In this document: in pieces, positions 21,493 through 33,400 of the stretch
Layout: the number at the start of each line of letters is the position of its first letter
How positions within the stretch are numbered: the first letter of the stretch is position 1
Notes under the pieces: generated by a model
Told to the model about the DNA's origin: nothing
Seen by the model: only the letters and a program-made list of their open reading frames with translations
The model's database searches: none
Program-made: the position numbers and the translations under genes
Source: Neoarius graeffei
Taxonomy: Eukaryota > Chordata > Actinopteri > Siluriformes > Ariidae
NCBI RefSeq assembly: GCF_027579695.1
Contig: NC_083590.1
Coordinates: forward strand, 21,520,610 to 21,584,609
DNA: 64,000 bases
Direction of reading: 5' to 3'

Positions 21493-24400
21493 CTGGATTT
21501 AAGAGAAAAAGCAAGACATGAAATCACAGCCACGGTTTATAACAATACTCCAATCCACACAGCGACAGTTAACCGTGGGGGAAACAGGAAATGCTTGGCT
21601 CATACAGCCTGGGTGCGACTCCACTACAGAAGACAAGACACATGGTACGGGGTGATAAAAGAGGACGTGCTCATGGAATCACGATCAAGGAGGAATTCCA
21701 CGAGATGAACGGAGGAAGTGAATCCTGTTCTTGACGCCAGAACGTCAAGTACCAGGAATCAAATGATTAATTATACAGTGAAACGCGTCAAGACTAACGC
21801 CACATTAAACCAGAATAATCTCCATGGGAAGTCAGAGCTGGGAGAGACTGTGACAGGGTAGAGCTCAAAGTGAAATTCAAACGTTTTACCGGATATTCCA
21901 AGTGAGATAACTGGATCCTTTTGAGGAGAACACGTAAACATTTATCCTCAACACATTTTCTTTCAACTCTTAAATGATTTTTTTTTTTTAATTTGTCATC
22001 TTGGCCATTACTAGCTAGGAGTAAGGGTGTGATGTTAGCAAGCTGCTAATCATTTCATACACTGACATTTTGCATCCAGTACCTACCTACCATCCATCCA
22101 TCCATCCAAACCCTGGGAGGGGCAGGGGGTGGCACCATTTGGATTTACATAAGCAAATACTTAAAGGAGAACTGAAGGCAAGTTTTTTATTATCAAAATT
22201 CTCTCATTTTATTAACAGGGATGTGATTTGGGGCTGGTGAAATTATCTGAAAATTTTAGCTGGGGGTCTGGGGGCCGCAGGCCCCCAGCTGGTCCAGGGC
22301 AGTGGCCTGGTGGGGGGACAAGGGGGGAAGCCCCCCTGAAGCTCCTGGGTTTTGGGGTTTTCTGACTTAAAAATTGTACTAAAATGGCAAGCAAACACAC
22401 AAGAAAAAACTTGTCATGATTAACAAATTCAAGCCAATTTAATGGTCAACATGCAACTCTCACACACACACACTCTCTCTCTCACCCCCCCCCCCCCCCC
22501 CCCAAAGAACCAGCGCGAGCAGGGCCCGCTAGCCCCGCGCCTTGTGACGTAATTCGCCCCGAGGCGAGCCGCGGTTTTTCTCCAACCATTCCCAGCGGAA
22601 CTTTTTTTTCACTATTCTGTCGATTTCTTTAACTCGATTTGCATCTTTACGCCTCGATCACGGAGGCTGCCATCTTTCAACTCTTTGTTTGAAGCGAGCT
22701 TACATACAGCTAACAAGCGCATTCATTGGTTGTTACAGAGCGATGAGCCAATCACGTACCTAGTTTCATCTCATTGACGTAATTACGTCATTTACGCAAT
22801 TACGTCATTGAGATGAAACGAGGTACGTGATTGGCTCATCGCTCTGTAACAACCAATAAACGCGCTTGTTAGATAGCTGTACGTAAGCTCGCTTCAAACA
22901 AAGAGTTGAAAGATGGCAGCCTCCGTGATCGAGGCGTAAAGATGCAAATCCGAGGCTGCCATCTTTCAAACAAAGTCGGAACGAATAGGATACGAATGTG
23001 GATGAGGGAAAAATCGGAAAAAAAATTTTCAAGTTTTGAGGTGAAAAAAGCGGAATTCCGCGAATTCGCGGAAGAATCACATCCCTGTATTAAATATCGG
23101 AATGCATTTTTGATCGCTATTTTGTCGCTGCTATAGCAACTTATGAGTGTTTGAAATATGCTCTGTAATATATCAGTCCATATGTCAAAGCAACGGCCGT
23201 AAACAAGATTCGTTGAGACCTGTGCGAGACATCGTAGGAGGGAAGTAAAACGTACAGCGGAAATCAAAGTGACCGACATCTGCCAACGTTCCCTGTGTCC
23301 GAAATCGCTCACTCGTTCACTACTCCCTATATAGGGAATTACTATCAAGTCAACTTTGTCAAATATGCTATACATGCTCGACATACAGCACAGATGAAAT
23401 ATCAGTCCTCTCTGACCCACGGTGCAAACAGGCAATGCAATAAATAAAAATAGAATAATTGAAAAAAACAAACAACAATATAAGCAGTATAAACACTAGA
23501 TAGGAACCAGACATAGACTAAACACTCAGACAAACAATACTATATAGAGGACTATATAATGAGTGCTGTCATGCCGTTATTTACGTCATTACTGTCGCAC
23601 AATTAAAACGTGCCAGATCAGTCGGCTGGTGGGTTTCAAAATAATAAAATACATGCGTGTGTTTTTGTGATAAATCCATATTATACTGAGCGTATTTCCC
23701 ACATTAATAAATACAAAGTACCTGCAGCTTTCAGTTCTTTTAAATCAAAGCTGAATTCTTTCATCTTTGCCGCTGCCTTTTATTAAATCAAATTTGAGAC
23801 TTTTAATTTGATTTCTTTCAGCACGGACAGCACTACAAAACAGTGTCCCCACTATACAGTGCCCTATATAGTGAGTAGGGAGCGATTTCGGACACAGGGA
23901 GGGGTTGTCAAAAGACGCGCGCGCCCTCTTTCGAATGCTGACGTAATCAAGCCGGAAGTTTTGTTTGTTTTGATAGGAATCAGGAAAGTTTGAAAAAAGT
24001 AGGCATTAATCGTCATTTAAACTCGTTTTTGTGCAATATTTCGTTTGGAAAACAGTTTTCAAAATGGCGGCGCTGACACCTGGCTGACACTTCACGTTTC
24101 CAAGTCTCATGAAGATCGCGCGGATAAGCGACACCTGCCGTGGACCAAACGAACTAAATTCAACATGGATAAAAACCGAATTGGCCGATAAATATAATAT
24201 TTAATTACAATTAGTTGCCAATACGAGTCACGATATAAAGGTGACTAAAACCGTAATTGAATAACACATTAATTAAGAAATACAGCAAATTTAAAAATGA
24301 CTTCTGTTCCCCTTTAAGAGCCTTTGATTGGATAATTACTGCAGTGATTAATGTTTCAGCTGCAAGAATTCTTTTAGCCCGAACTGATGCAGTGAGTAGC

Positions 24401-27400
24401 TTCTCATTTCTTAAACAAACATGTCGGAAGGCGTATCCTGCGCTCATGGAAAAGATGTTACTGTGTTTCAGAAGGTCAAATTATTGGCCTGGATCAAGGA
24501 AAGAAAACAACTAAGGAGAGTTCCGAAATGACTGGACTTTGGTTAAGAACTGTATATCGCATTATTAAAACCTGGAAGGATAGTGATTTTCAACTTTGTG
24601 GGGGGGGAAAAAAAAATGTGGTTGGAAAAAAATCCAAAGATCCTGACTGATCACGATCAGAGATCACAAACACTTGAGGTTGAATCTTAAAACAAAAATC
24701 AACAGTAGAACTCATGGCTATGTAGTGAAATTAAGGGTGTATTCAGACCAGGATAGTTCGATAGTTCACTTGCTTTGGTCCGAAACAAATGTTTTTTTTT
24801 ATTTTTTCATTTTGGTGCGGTTCGCTTTCACACTGTACATTTTAGTAAGCGGACCAAAAATCTGTCAACAAAGCCACGCGCCCTGAGGTCGTTCAGCTAT
24901 TGGTCAGAGACGACACGCGCACAAAGCGTTAAGTTCAAAAGTAGTCACGGAGGATAGCGCTGATGAGCGCACATCATGTTGTGACAGTTCTGGCTCTTCA
25001 TGCAAGTCGCTAGTACCGCCACTTTTTGAAAGAACGTCCCTGATTTTAATGTAGGTCTGACGGAGTTTCTTCACTTTTAGCCGACATTGTTCTGGGGAGC
25101 GCGTGAACCCCTTCTCCTTCATTTTCTCACTGAATACAGCAAACACGTCGGCATTTTTGTGTGTTCTCTCCAAAAGCTCAGATATGTGGACATCTGCCCA
25201 TATATCCACAAGGGTACGCGTTTCTTCCTCGGCCCACGTTTGCCCCCTACTCATTTTTTGTACTCTGTAGTCTAGCCTACCACTGGTCTGAGTGACTGAA
25301 CGACTGTTGTAAGGTTCCCTTGACAACCGAAACAGTGCTTGCACTTTGCGGTGGAGTGTCAAGACTCTGTTTCCCATAATGCTCGACAAACGACGGAAGC
25401 TCCCGAGGTACAAAAAAGCAAAACTGTCGGATTAGGTCCGGTCTGCTTTCACACCTCCAAAAGATCCGCACCAGAGTTCCTTTGGTCCGGACCGAGTCCG
25501 ACCTTGCAGCTCGGTCTCGGTCCGCTTGTTTGGTCCGGACCAGAGTTCAGTGGTTTGTATTCAGACCAACCCAAAAGGTCCGGGCCAAGGGAAATTTGGT
25601 TCGTTTGGTCCGGACCAAACAACGTAGGTGTGAATACGCCCTAAGATCATTTCCACCCTCACAATGTGAGAGACCTCGCAGGATCGGGACTAAACAGCTG
25701 TGGAAACCACTTGTTATTGAGGCTGATCAGAAGAAAAGGTTTTAATTTGCTAAGGAACAAAGATTGGACTCTGGATGAATGGACAAAGGTCATGTGGTCT
25801 GATGAGTCCAGACTGACCCTATTCCTGAGTGATGGGTGTGTCAGGGTAAGAAGGGACCTGGCTAACATTACACGGGTCTATAGTTAAAATCAGTTCAGTA
25901 TATCGAAAATATTTTAGCTGAAAATGGTTAAAAATAGTTTGTTTTCAGCAGAAAAAGGTGAAAATGTGCTTATGACTACACGGGCGGCTGTCTTTCTGAC
26001 TGCTATATCACCATTTTACATCTCACCACACAAGGAGTCTATTACGGCACGCCTTTGGGGCCAAAACAAACGGGGAATACTCGCATTAACATGCAAACTG
26101 TTTTTTTTTTCCTTTTTGTTAAAACAAACATTGTCTTCATGACACAAAAGTCTGTGTGAATCTGGTAACTTTTCTGCATCCTTCCACTTTGGTGCTGGTG
26201 GAAACCTTGTTGCTTTACTGCCACCTACAGGTATGGCATAATCGCTCAAACAACACAGGACTGGAACCCAATGTGTTCTTCTGCTGTTGCATGCTGAGAA
26301 GCTTTTCTGCTCACCACGGTTGTAAAGAGTTGCTAGGAGTTACTATATCCTTCCTGGCCAATAAATAAATAAATAAAAAGCTCGAACCAGTCTGGCCATT
26401 TTCCTCTGATCTCTCTTATCAACAAGGCATTTGTTTCCACCCACAGAACTGTCCCTCACTCACGATGTTTTTCGCACCATTCTGTCTGTATAAAAACTCT
26501 CGAGACTGTTGTGTGTGAAACCCCCAGGAGATCTAGTCTGGCTAACGCGACTTCAAAGCTCTGCGAGCATTTGGTCTGGCAAAGATATTAAGCCCAACCG
26601 TTTCCCAAAGCGCGTGGTTGACCCGCCTCCCTGAAATGCCTCAGTTTGCTACTGGTCGAAGCCAGAAAAGGCTGTGACGAAGCTTAAACCAATCACATCA
26701 CTCTTTCCTCTGACGTATGTGACGCGACAGAAACTGCTTGAGTAACAGGAAGAAGATAAATACCTCCAGGGCTGCTCTTTGCTCCATTTTCAATGAGAAC
26801 TTCCCGTTGAATGCTTTCAATACAGCATCTACCGCTGTGTTAAAGGCTTGCCGCTGCTCCATGTTCGTAATGTTTCTAGTAAATGAAGTGCTTCCGGCAT
26901 AGATTCTGTAAACAATCTATGGCTTCCGGTCGCAGTTCTACTACATCACTGCCTTGAACATGCCTCTACCCAGGGCCGATGGAGATGCTCAAAGTTGATT
27001 GGCTCCCGATTTTTCAGGAGCTTGGAAGAGCTGGAGATAGCTTGCCTTGCCAGACTAAGTTCGCAACAGGTCCTCGTGTTGCGTCACACTTAGGATGGGC
27101 GGGCCCAGGCTACAGGAGATCAGCACTTTCTGAAAACCTCAAACCAGCGGTCCATCTGGCTCAAACCAACACCCATGCCACAGTGAAAGAAAGTCACACT
27201 TTGAGATCACAGTTTTTTCCCCCCATTCTGATGTTTGAATGCAGTGAACATTAAAAGTCCCATGGCATGAAATTTTCACTTTCTGAGGTTTTTTAACGTT
27301 AAAATGAGCTCCTCTGACCTTCTTAAGTCACCCCAGTGGCTAGAAATTTCATAATGTATAAACCAAACTATGCCCACCCTTTGTCAACATTTGAGAATGG

Positions 27401-30400
27401 CGCGTCAAAATGGCGCGTTGATAGGCTCTTCCCTTTACTACGTCAGCAAGGGAGATGATCCCCACGCCCCCCTCTGGATTCCCACCCACTGTATGGATTG
27501 CCTGCCCAGCTCAAAAGTTGCCACCAAACATGGAAGTTGCGCTGTACATGGATGTGACAACACAGAAAGGAGTCTGTTTTTACTGCCGACGGGAGAGCCC
27601 CTGAAGACGCAGTGGCTTAATTTTATTTACTCCAATAATACGCCGTCGAGTCTACCTAAGACGGTGTATGTTTGTCGGAAGCATTTTCCTGAGGAATGTT
27701 TCCACAACTTGGGACAGTACAGGGCAGGTTTTGCACATCAACTGTCACTGAAGCCTGGGTCCGTACCAAGCATCCCTGCCGCATCAGCCACAAACACCGA
27801 ACAAGTAAGTGTAGAACTGTTAAGTCGTTTTGCCGTGTTTTAAAATCGGTGCGTTAGCCTTGCAATGGCTACATTAGCTGTGCAGCTAACCGCTTCCTGC
27901 AGTTAGCCAGGTACTCTGCGCTACAAAACCAAAAAGCATGCAGCATGCTCTGTTATAATAGCCAATCAAAACAGTTTTTACAAACACACCCACATTCTTT
28001 TTTTTAAGTCACTCATTCATTTTATTTGTTTGTTTGTTCAGTAAAAACCCAAACATTTGCTGAATTTATTTTATTTCCTCGGGTCGCACCTTAATGACGT
28101 CAGCACGCGGTATTTTTCCTTTCGCGGTTTGTTCCTTCTCTCTCGCCGTAGTAAGACACCCACATCCGCTTGTTCTGACCCACTGGAGGTAGCGTCACAG
28201 TGCTGTTAGCCAATCAGAGGTTTGCACGTTTACATGTCATGAATATTAATGATAAGAGCTGAAATCCTGTCGCTCTCCCGCCACCCGCTCCTCCACCAAA
28301 CTAGAACAGCCTGAAACAGGAGAACCACAGCATTTTTTTCACCAAAACCGGCTCACAGGGCATTCATTCATACTAGAGACCACCGCACAATTAATGAAAA
28401 AACCATGCCATGGGACCTTTAACTGAAGCTCTTCATTTGGGACTGGCTGATTCGAGAACTGCATCAAACAGCAGGTGGATGGGTGTTCCTAATAAAGTGG
28501 CTGGGGAGTGTATAATCCTAAGAATGTCTTTCGGGAGAAATTGAGCAGTCATACATAAGAATGAACAACTTCTGTGAAGTTGGCACCCCATATGATATGA
28601 ATGAGAATGTGGCTAAAGGTATTTTTGATTCGTTTGGGCATCGTTTGTACACGCAAAATAAAAGTTTGTCCTCAAATTGTTTGAGAAATTAACCGTTAAA
28701 TGTTTTAATGACGTTTTAATGACCTGGAACCCGATTAACACCCAAATGATTCCAAACATGTCCGAGTGTGTGTTTGTGTGCACAAATGAACTGAAAAATA
28801 CTTTTATTCACGTTCTCCCAGGCTTGCAGTATTCGAGTCCGACTCATCTCATCTCATTATCTCTAGCCGCTTTATCCTTCTACAGGGTCGCAGGCAAGCT
28901 GGAGCCTATCCCAGCTGACTATATGGGCGAAAGGCGGGGTACACCCTGGACAAGTCGCCAGGTCATCACAGGGCTGACACATAGACACAGACAACCATTC
29001 ACACTCACATTCACACCTACGCTCAATTTAGAGTCACCAGTTAACCTAACCTGCATGTCTTTGGACTGTGGGGGAAACCGGAGCACCCGGAGGAAACCCA
29101 CGCAGACACGGGGAGAACATGCAAACTCCACACAGAAAGGCCCTCGCCGGCCCCGGGGCTCGAACCCAGGACCTTCTTGCTGTGAGGCGACAGCGCTAAC
29201 CACTACACCACCGTGCCGCCCCGAGTCCGACTCGCGCCTTAAATTTTAAGAACTCGTGACTTGACTTGGACGTAAGCACTGATCACTCGGATTTTTTCTT
29301 TCTTTTTTGTAATGTGCCATAATAATTTGGCATAAGATATCTATAGCTACATTAATTTTATACTAATTTTCGTGCAAGAGAATGTACATTAACCTGTTCA
29401 TACATCATGTTCAGGAACAAACTAACGTTAATGGCGCTAAAATGCCTGAAGAGAACACCTCTAGGATTGTCTGCTTTGCTGATACAGACTTCTCATGCAG
29501 TGGGAAAAAAAAATGCACTGCTCTGTGTTCCATATGTAGAAGAACTATCGAGGAGATGACGGGGACAACCTCGAACTTCAATAGTCATTTGGTAAGACTC
29601 CACCCAGAGAAGGAAGTGACACGCTATGTTCATTGCCCTGTTGATAGTGGGCGGGGCTTGCTGAGCAATGAACTAGCTCGTGTTAACCCTCTCATGTTAT
29701 TTCCCCTGTTGATAGTGGGTGGGGCTTATTTACTGAACGATGAACTAGCTAGTGTCAATCCTCTGTCATGTTATTTGACCTGCTGATAGTGGGCGGGGCT
29801 TGCTGAGCGATGAACGAGCTAGTGTTAACTCTCATGTTATTGCCCTGTTGATAGTGGGCAGGGCTTGCTGAGTGATGAACTAGCTAGTGTTAACCCTCTC
29901 ATGTTATTTTCCCTGTTGATAGTGGGTGGGGCTTGCTTACTGAGCGATGAACTAGCTAGTGTTAACCCTCTCATGTTATTTGCCCTGTTGATAGTGGGTG
30001 GGGCTTGCTTACTGAGCGATGAAGTAGCTAGTGTTAACCCTCTCTCATGTTATTTGCCCTGTTGATAGTGGGCGGGGCTTGCTGAGCGATGAATTAGCTT
30101 TTTATCTGTAGCCTATTAACTAAAATGGGGCAGTCGAGCAGGAACGTTAGTCCAACACAGTAGCAGAGACGTTTTCACATAAAGGCAGCAACAGCCACCG
30201 TCAAATGACGCGGATGGAGTCTTGTTCTCGGACTTGACTCGAAATTTTCTTTAACGACTTGGACTTGAACACTGGGGACTCGAGACTGGACTCGAGGTTT
30301 AGTGACTCGACTACGACGCTGCGTTCTCCTCATGTGTTGCTAAATTCACGAAGGTGAATAAACACCCTGTATCGCTGAACTGTTCGAGAAAGACACTTTA

Positions 30401-33400
30401 TTCTCCAGAAACTCTTCCTTGTTACATAATATCCCCATCTCTCATAATGTTTACAGCACAGTTCACAGTAACGTCGTTATATAGTCAAACACCCTCTTTT
30501 CACATTACTTACATTTAAAAATCCCGAGACGTTCATTGTTCGGAAAATCTTTTTGAAAGCACCAGGTAGAGTCCGGGCTTCACTTTCGGCCTCGATGACT
30601 TGCTCCTCCATGAGACTCACGTTTGCTGCGACCATCTTCACAAAAGCCTTGAAATAAAACGGATATAAAAGACACACATGTAGGCAACACTGTTGAATAT
30701 TAGCCGCTCATGTAGCACATCCTGTTATTTAACATACAAATACCTCCAGCTTATCGATTTTCCTGTAAATGTGTCTCATGTCCTCGGATTTTTTGTAAAT
30801 CTGAGGCAGGCTGATGTTCACGATCTGAGAGGTGTCATTGCGAATCTGCACAAAAGGAATTATTTACAAACCATGTTGTGCTTCACTGTGATAACAACTG
30901 AATGAAATGGTTAAAAGTAACTATACAGGGAATTGCGTGTGTTTGTCATTAACTCACCATGTCCAACATCCCCACAAACTCGTCCACTCGGGTGAGCATT
31001 TCTTCCAGACTCTTCTCCAAACATAAGATCTGTGATGGACACAGAAGGGGACAAATCATAAATACAGCAGAGTGCGCAAGTAAAAGCTCCAGGGTGTTGC
31101 CCAGTCACGTTTTTGTTGCCTGGAAACTGACAATGCTTAAAAAGGTGGTAGCTAAAGTCATGTACAATACAATTCTTTCAATTTAATCTTGACATGTACT
31201 GTAGTATGGTACTACTATACTACCATAATACTACTATGATTGTACCTTACTACTAGTACTACCACCACCATCATCATACCATACTACCACTGCGACATAC
31301 AATTAACACCATACCACTGCTCCTAGTACTACCATCACACCATACGTCTACAACAACAATATACTATACTCCCACCACACTACTACCAGACCATTGTGAC
31401 CATAATACTACCATCACACTACCAATACAACAACCATCACACTACTACACAGTACTAATACCATCACCATCTAATATAACACGCCACTAGTACTGCCAGC
31501 ACGCTCCCACCACAACAGAACACCATCACACTACCAGCACGCTCCCACCACAACAGAACACCATCACACTACCAGCACGCCCCCACCCCAACAGAACACC
31601 ATCACACTACCAGCACGCCCCCACCACAACAGAACACCATCACACTACCAGCACGCTCCCACCACAACAGAACACCATCACACTACCAGCACGCTCCCAC
31701 CACAACAGACCACCATCACACTACCAGCACGCTCCCACCACAACAGACCACCATCACACTACCAGCACGCTCCCACCACAACAGAACACCATCACACTAC
31801 CAGCACGCTCCCGCCACAACAGACCACCATCACACTACCAGCACGCTCCCGCCACAACAGACCACCATCACACTACCAGCACACTCCCACCACAACAGAA
31901 CACCATCACACTACCAGCACTCTCCCACCCCCAACAGACCACCATCACACTACCAGCACTCTCCCACCCCCAACAGACCACCATCACACTACCAGCACTC
32001 TCCCGCCACAACAGAACACCATCACACTACCAGCACGCTCCCGCCACAACAGAACACCATCACACTACCAGCACTCTCCCACCCCCAACAGACCACCATC
32101 ACACTACCAGCACTCTCCCACCCCCAACAGACCACCATCACACTACCAGCACGCTCCCGCCACAACAGAACACCATCACACTACCAGCACGCTCCCGCCA
32201 CAACAGAACACCATCACACTACCAGCACTCTCCCGCCACAACAGAACACCATCACACTACCAGCACGCTCCCGCCACAACAGAACACCATCACACTACCA
32301 GCACGCTCCCGCCCCAACAGAACACCATCACACTACCAGCACTCTCCCGCCACAACAGAACACCATCACACTACCAGCACTCTCCCGCCACAACAGAACA
32401 CCATCACACTACCAGCACGCTCCCGCCACAACAGAACACCATCACACTACCAGCACTCTCCCGCCACAACAGAACACCATCACACTACCAGCACGCTCCC
32501 GCCACAACAGAACACCATCACACTACCAGCACGCTCCCGCCACAACAGAACACCATCACACTACCAGCACGCTCCCGCCACAACAGAACACCACCACACT
32601 ACCAGCACTCTCCCGCCACAACAGAACACCATCACACTACCAGCACGCCCCCACCACAACAGAACACCATCACACTACCAGCACGCTCCCACCACAACAG
32701 AACACCATCACACTACCAGCACGCTCCCACCACAACAGAACACCATCACACTACCAGCACGCTCCCACCACAACAGAACACCATCACACTACCAGCACGC
32801 TCCCACCACAACAGAACACCATCACACTACCAGCACGCTCCCACCCCAACAGAACACCATCACACTACCAGCACGCCCCCACCACAACAGAACACCATCA
32901 CACTACAAGCACTCTCCCACCACAACAGAACACCATCACACTACCAGCACTCTCCCACCACAACAGAACACCATCACACTACCAGCACGCCCCCACCCCA
33001 ACAGACCACCATCACACTACCAGCACGCCCCCGCCACAACAGAACACCATCACACTACCAGCACGCTCCCGCCACAACAGAACACCATCACACTACCAGC
33101 ACGCCCCCACCCCAACAGAACACCATCACACTACCAGCACGCTCCCGCCCCAACAGAACACCATCACACTACCAGCACGCTCCCGCCCCAACAGAACACC
33201 ATCACACTACCAGCACGCTCCCACCACAACAGAACACCATCACACTACCAGCACGCTCCCACCACAACAGAACACCATCACACTACCAGCACGCTCCCAC
33301 CCCAACAGAACACCATCACACTACCAGCACGCCCCCACCACAACAGAACACCATCACACTACAAGCACTCTCCCACCACAACAGAACACCATCACACTAC

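Larger units (their letters stand above)
22165..24313. mobile_element. TTAA-flanked MITE (family K1), interrupted copy
   Basis: TTAA lies at 22161-22164 and 24314-24317, with ends AGGAGAACTGAAGGCAA and AGGGGAACAGAAG inverted. Its sequence equals 8177-8851 except for two later insertions, 22215-23088 and about 23291-23899. It sits in a Tc1-like relic whose empty TTAA is preserved at 15090-15093. Confidence 0.85.
24318..25890 (+). pseudogene. Tc1-like transposase relic split by a Harbinger element
   Basis: A start region (ATGTCGGAAGGCG) precedes a frame reading IIGLDQGKKTTKESSEM and TVYRIIKTWKDSD, the N-terminal DNA-binding part. After the 24735-25641 insertion it resumes with WTLDEWTKVMWSDESRLTLF, holding the first catalytic Asp. 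Stops and frameshifts disable it, and the C-terminal third is absent. Confidence 0.8.
26250..28511 (-). pseudogene. Tc1-like relic carrying two nested transposons
   Basis: Sister of 5462-5973, same orientation, ending in the CCACTTTATTAGGAACACC terminus. It has been interrupted at CAGGAGATC by a 579-bp element and at TTAA by a 1164-bp element, both absent from the sister. Confidence 0.8.
28819..30321 (+). mobile_element. hAT transposon relic
   Basis: An 8-bp duplication CGTTCTCC lies at 28811-28818 and 30322-30329, with related inverted ends (CAGGCTTGCAGTATTCGAGTC and CAGCGTCGTAGTCGAGTC). It contains SINE 8, a BED-finger ORF and a roughly 69-bp tandem array. No catalytic hAT domain is seen. 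Confidence 0.85.

Noticed and set aside
21245-21533. 88-89 residue ORFs on the - strand
   Set aside because: They overlap the bloc1s4 terminal exon in the wrong frames; only the KPSSPKR...FRTEDFF frame matches the family.
30477-30512. Stop at 30477 as the normal end of bloc1s4
   Set aside because: The conserved C-terminal FRTEDFF exon exists in phase at 21492-21394 and exon 4 ends in a perfect GTAAGT donor; kept only as a possible isoform.
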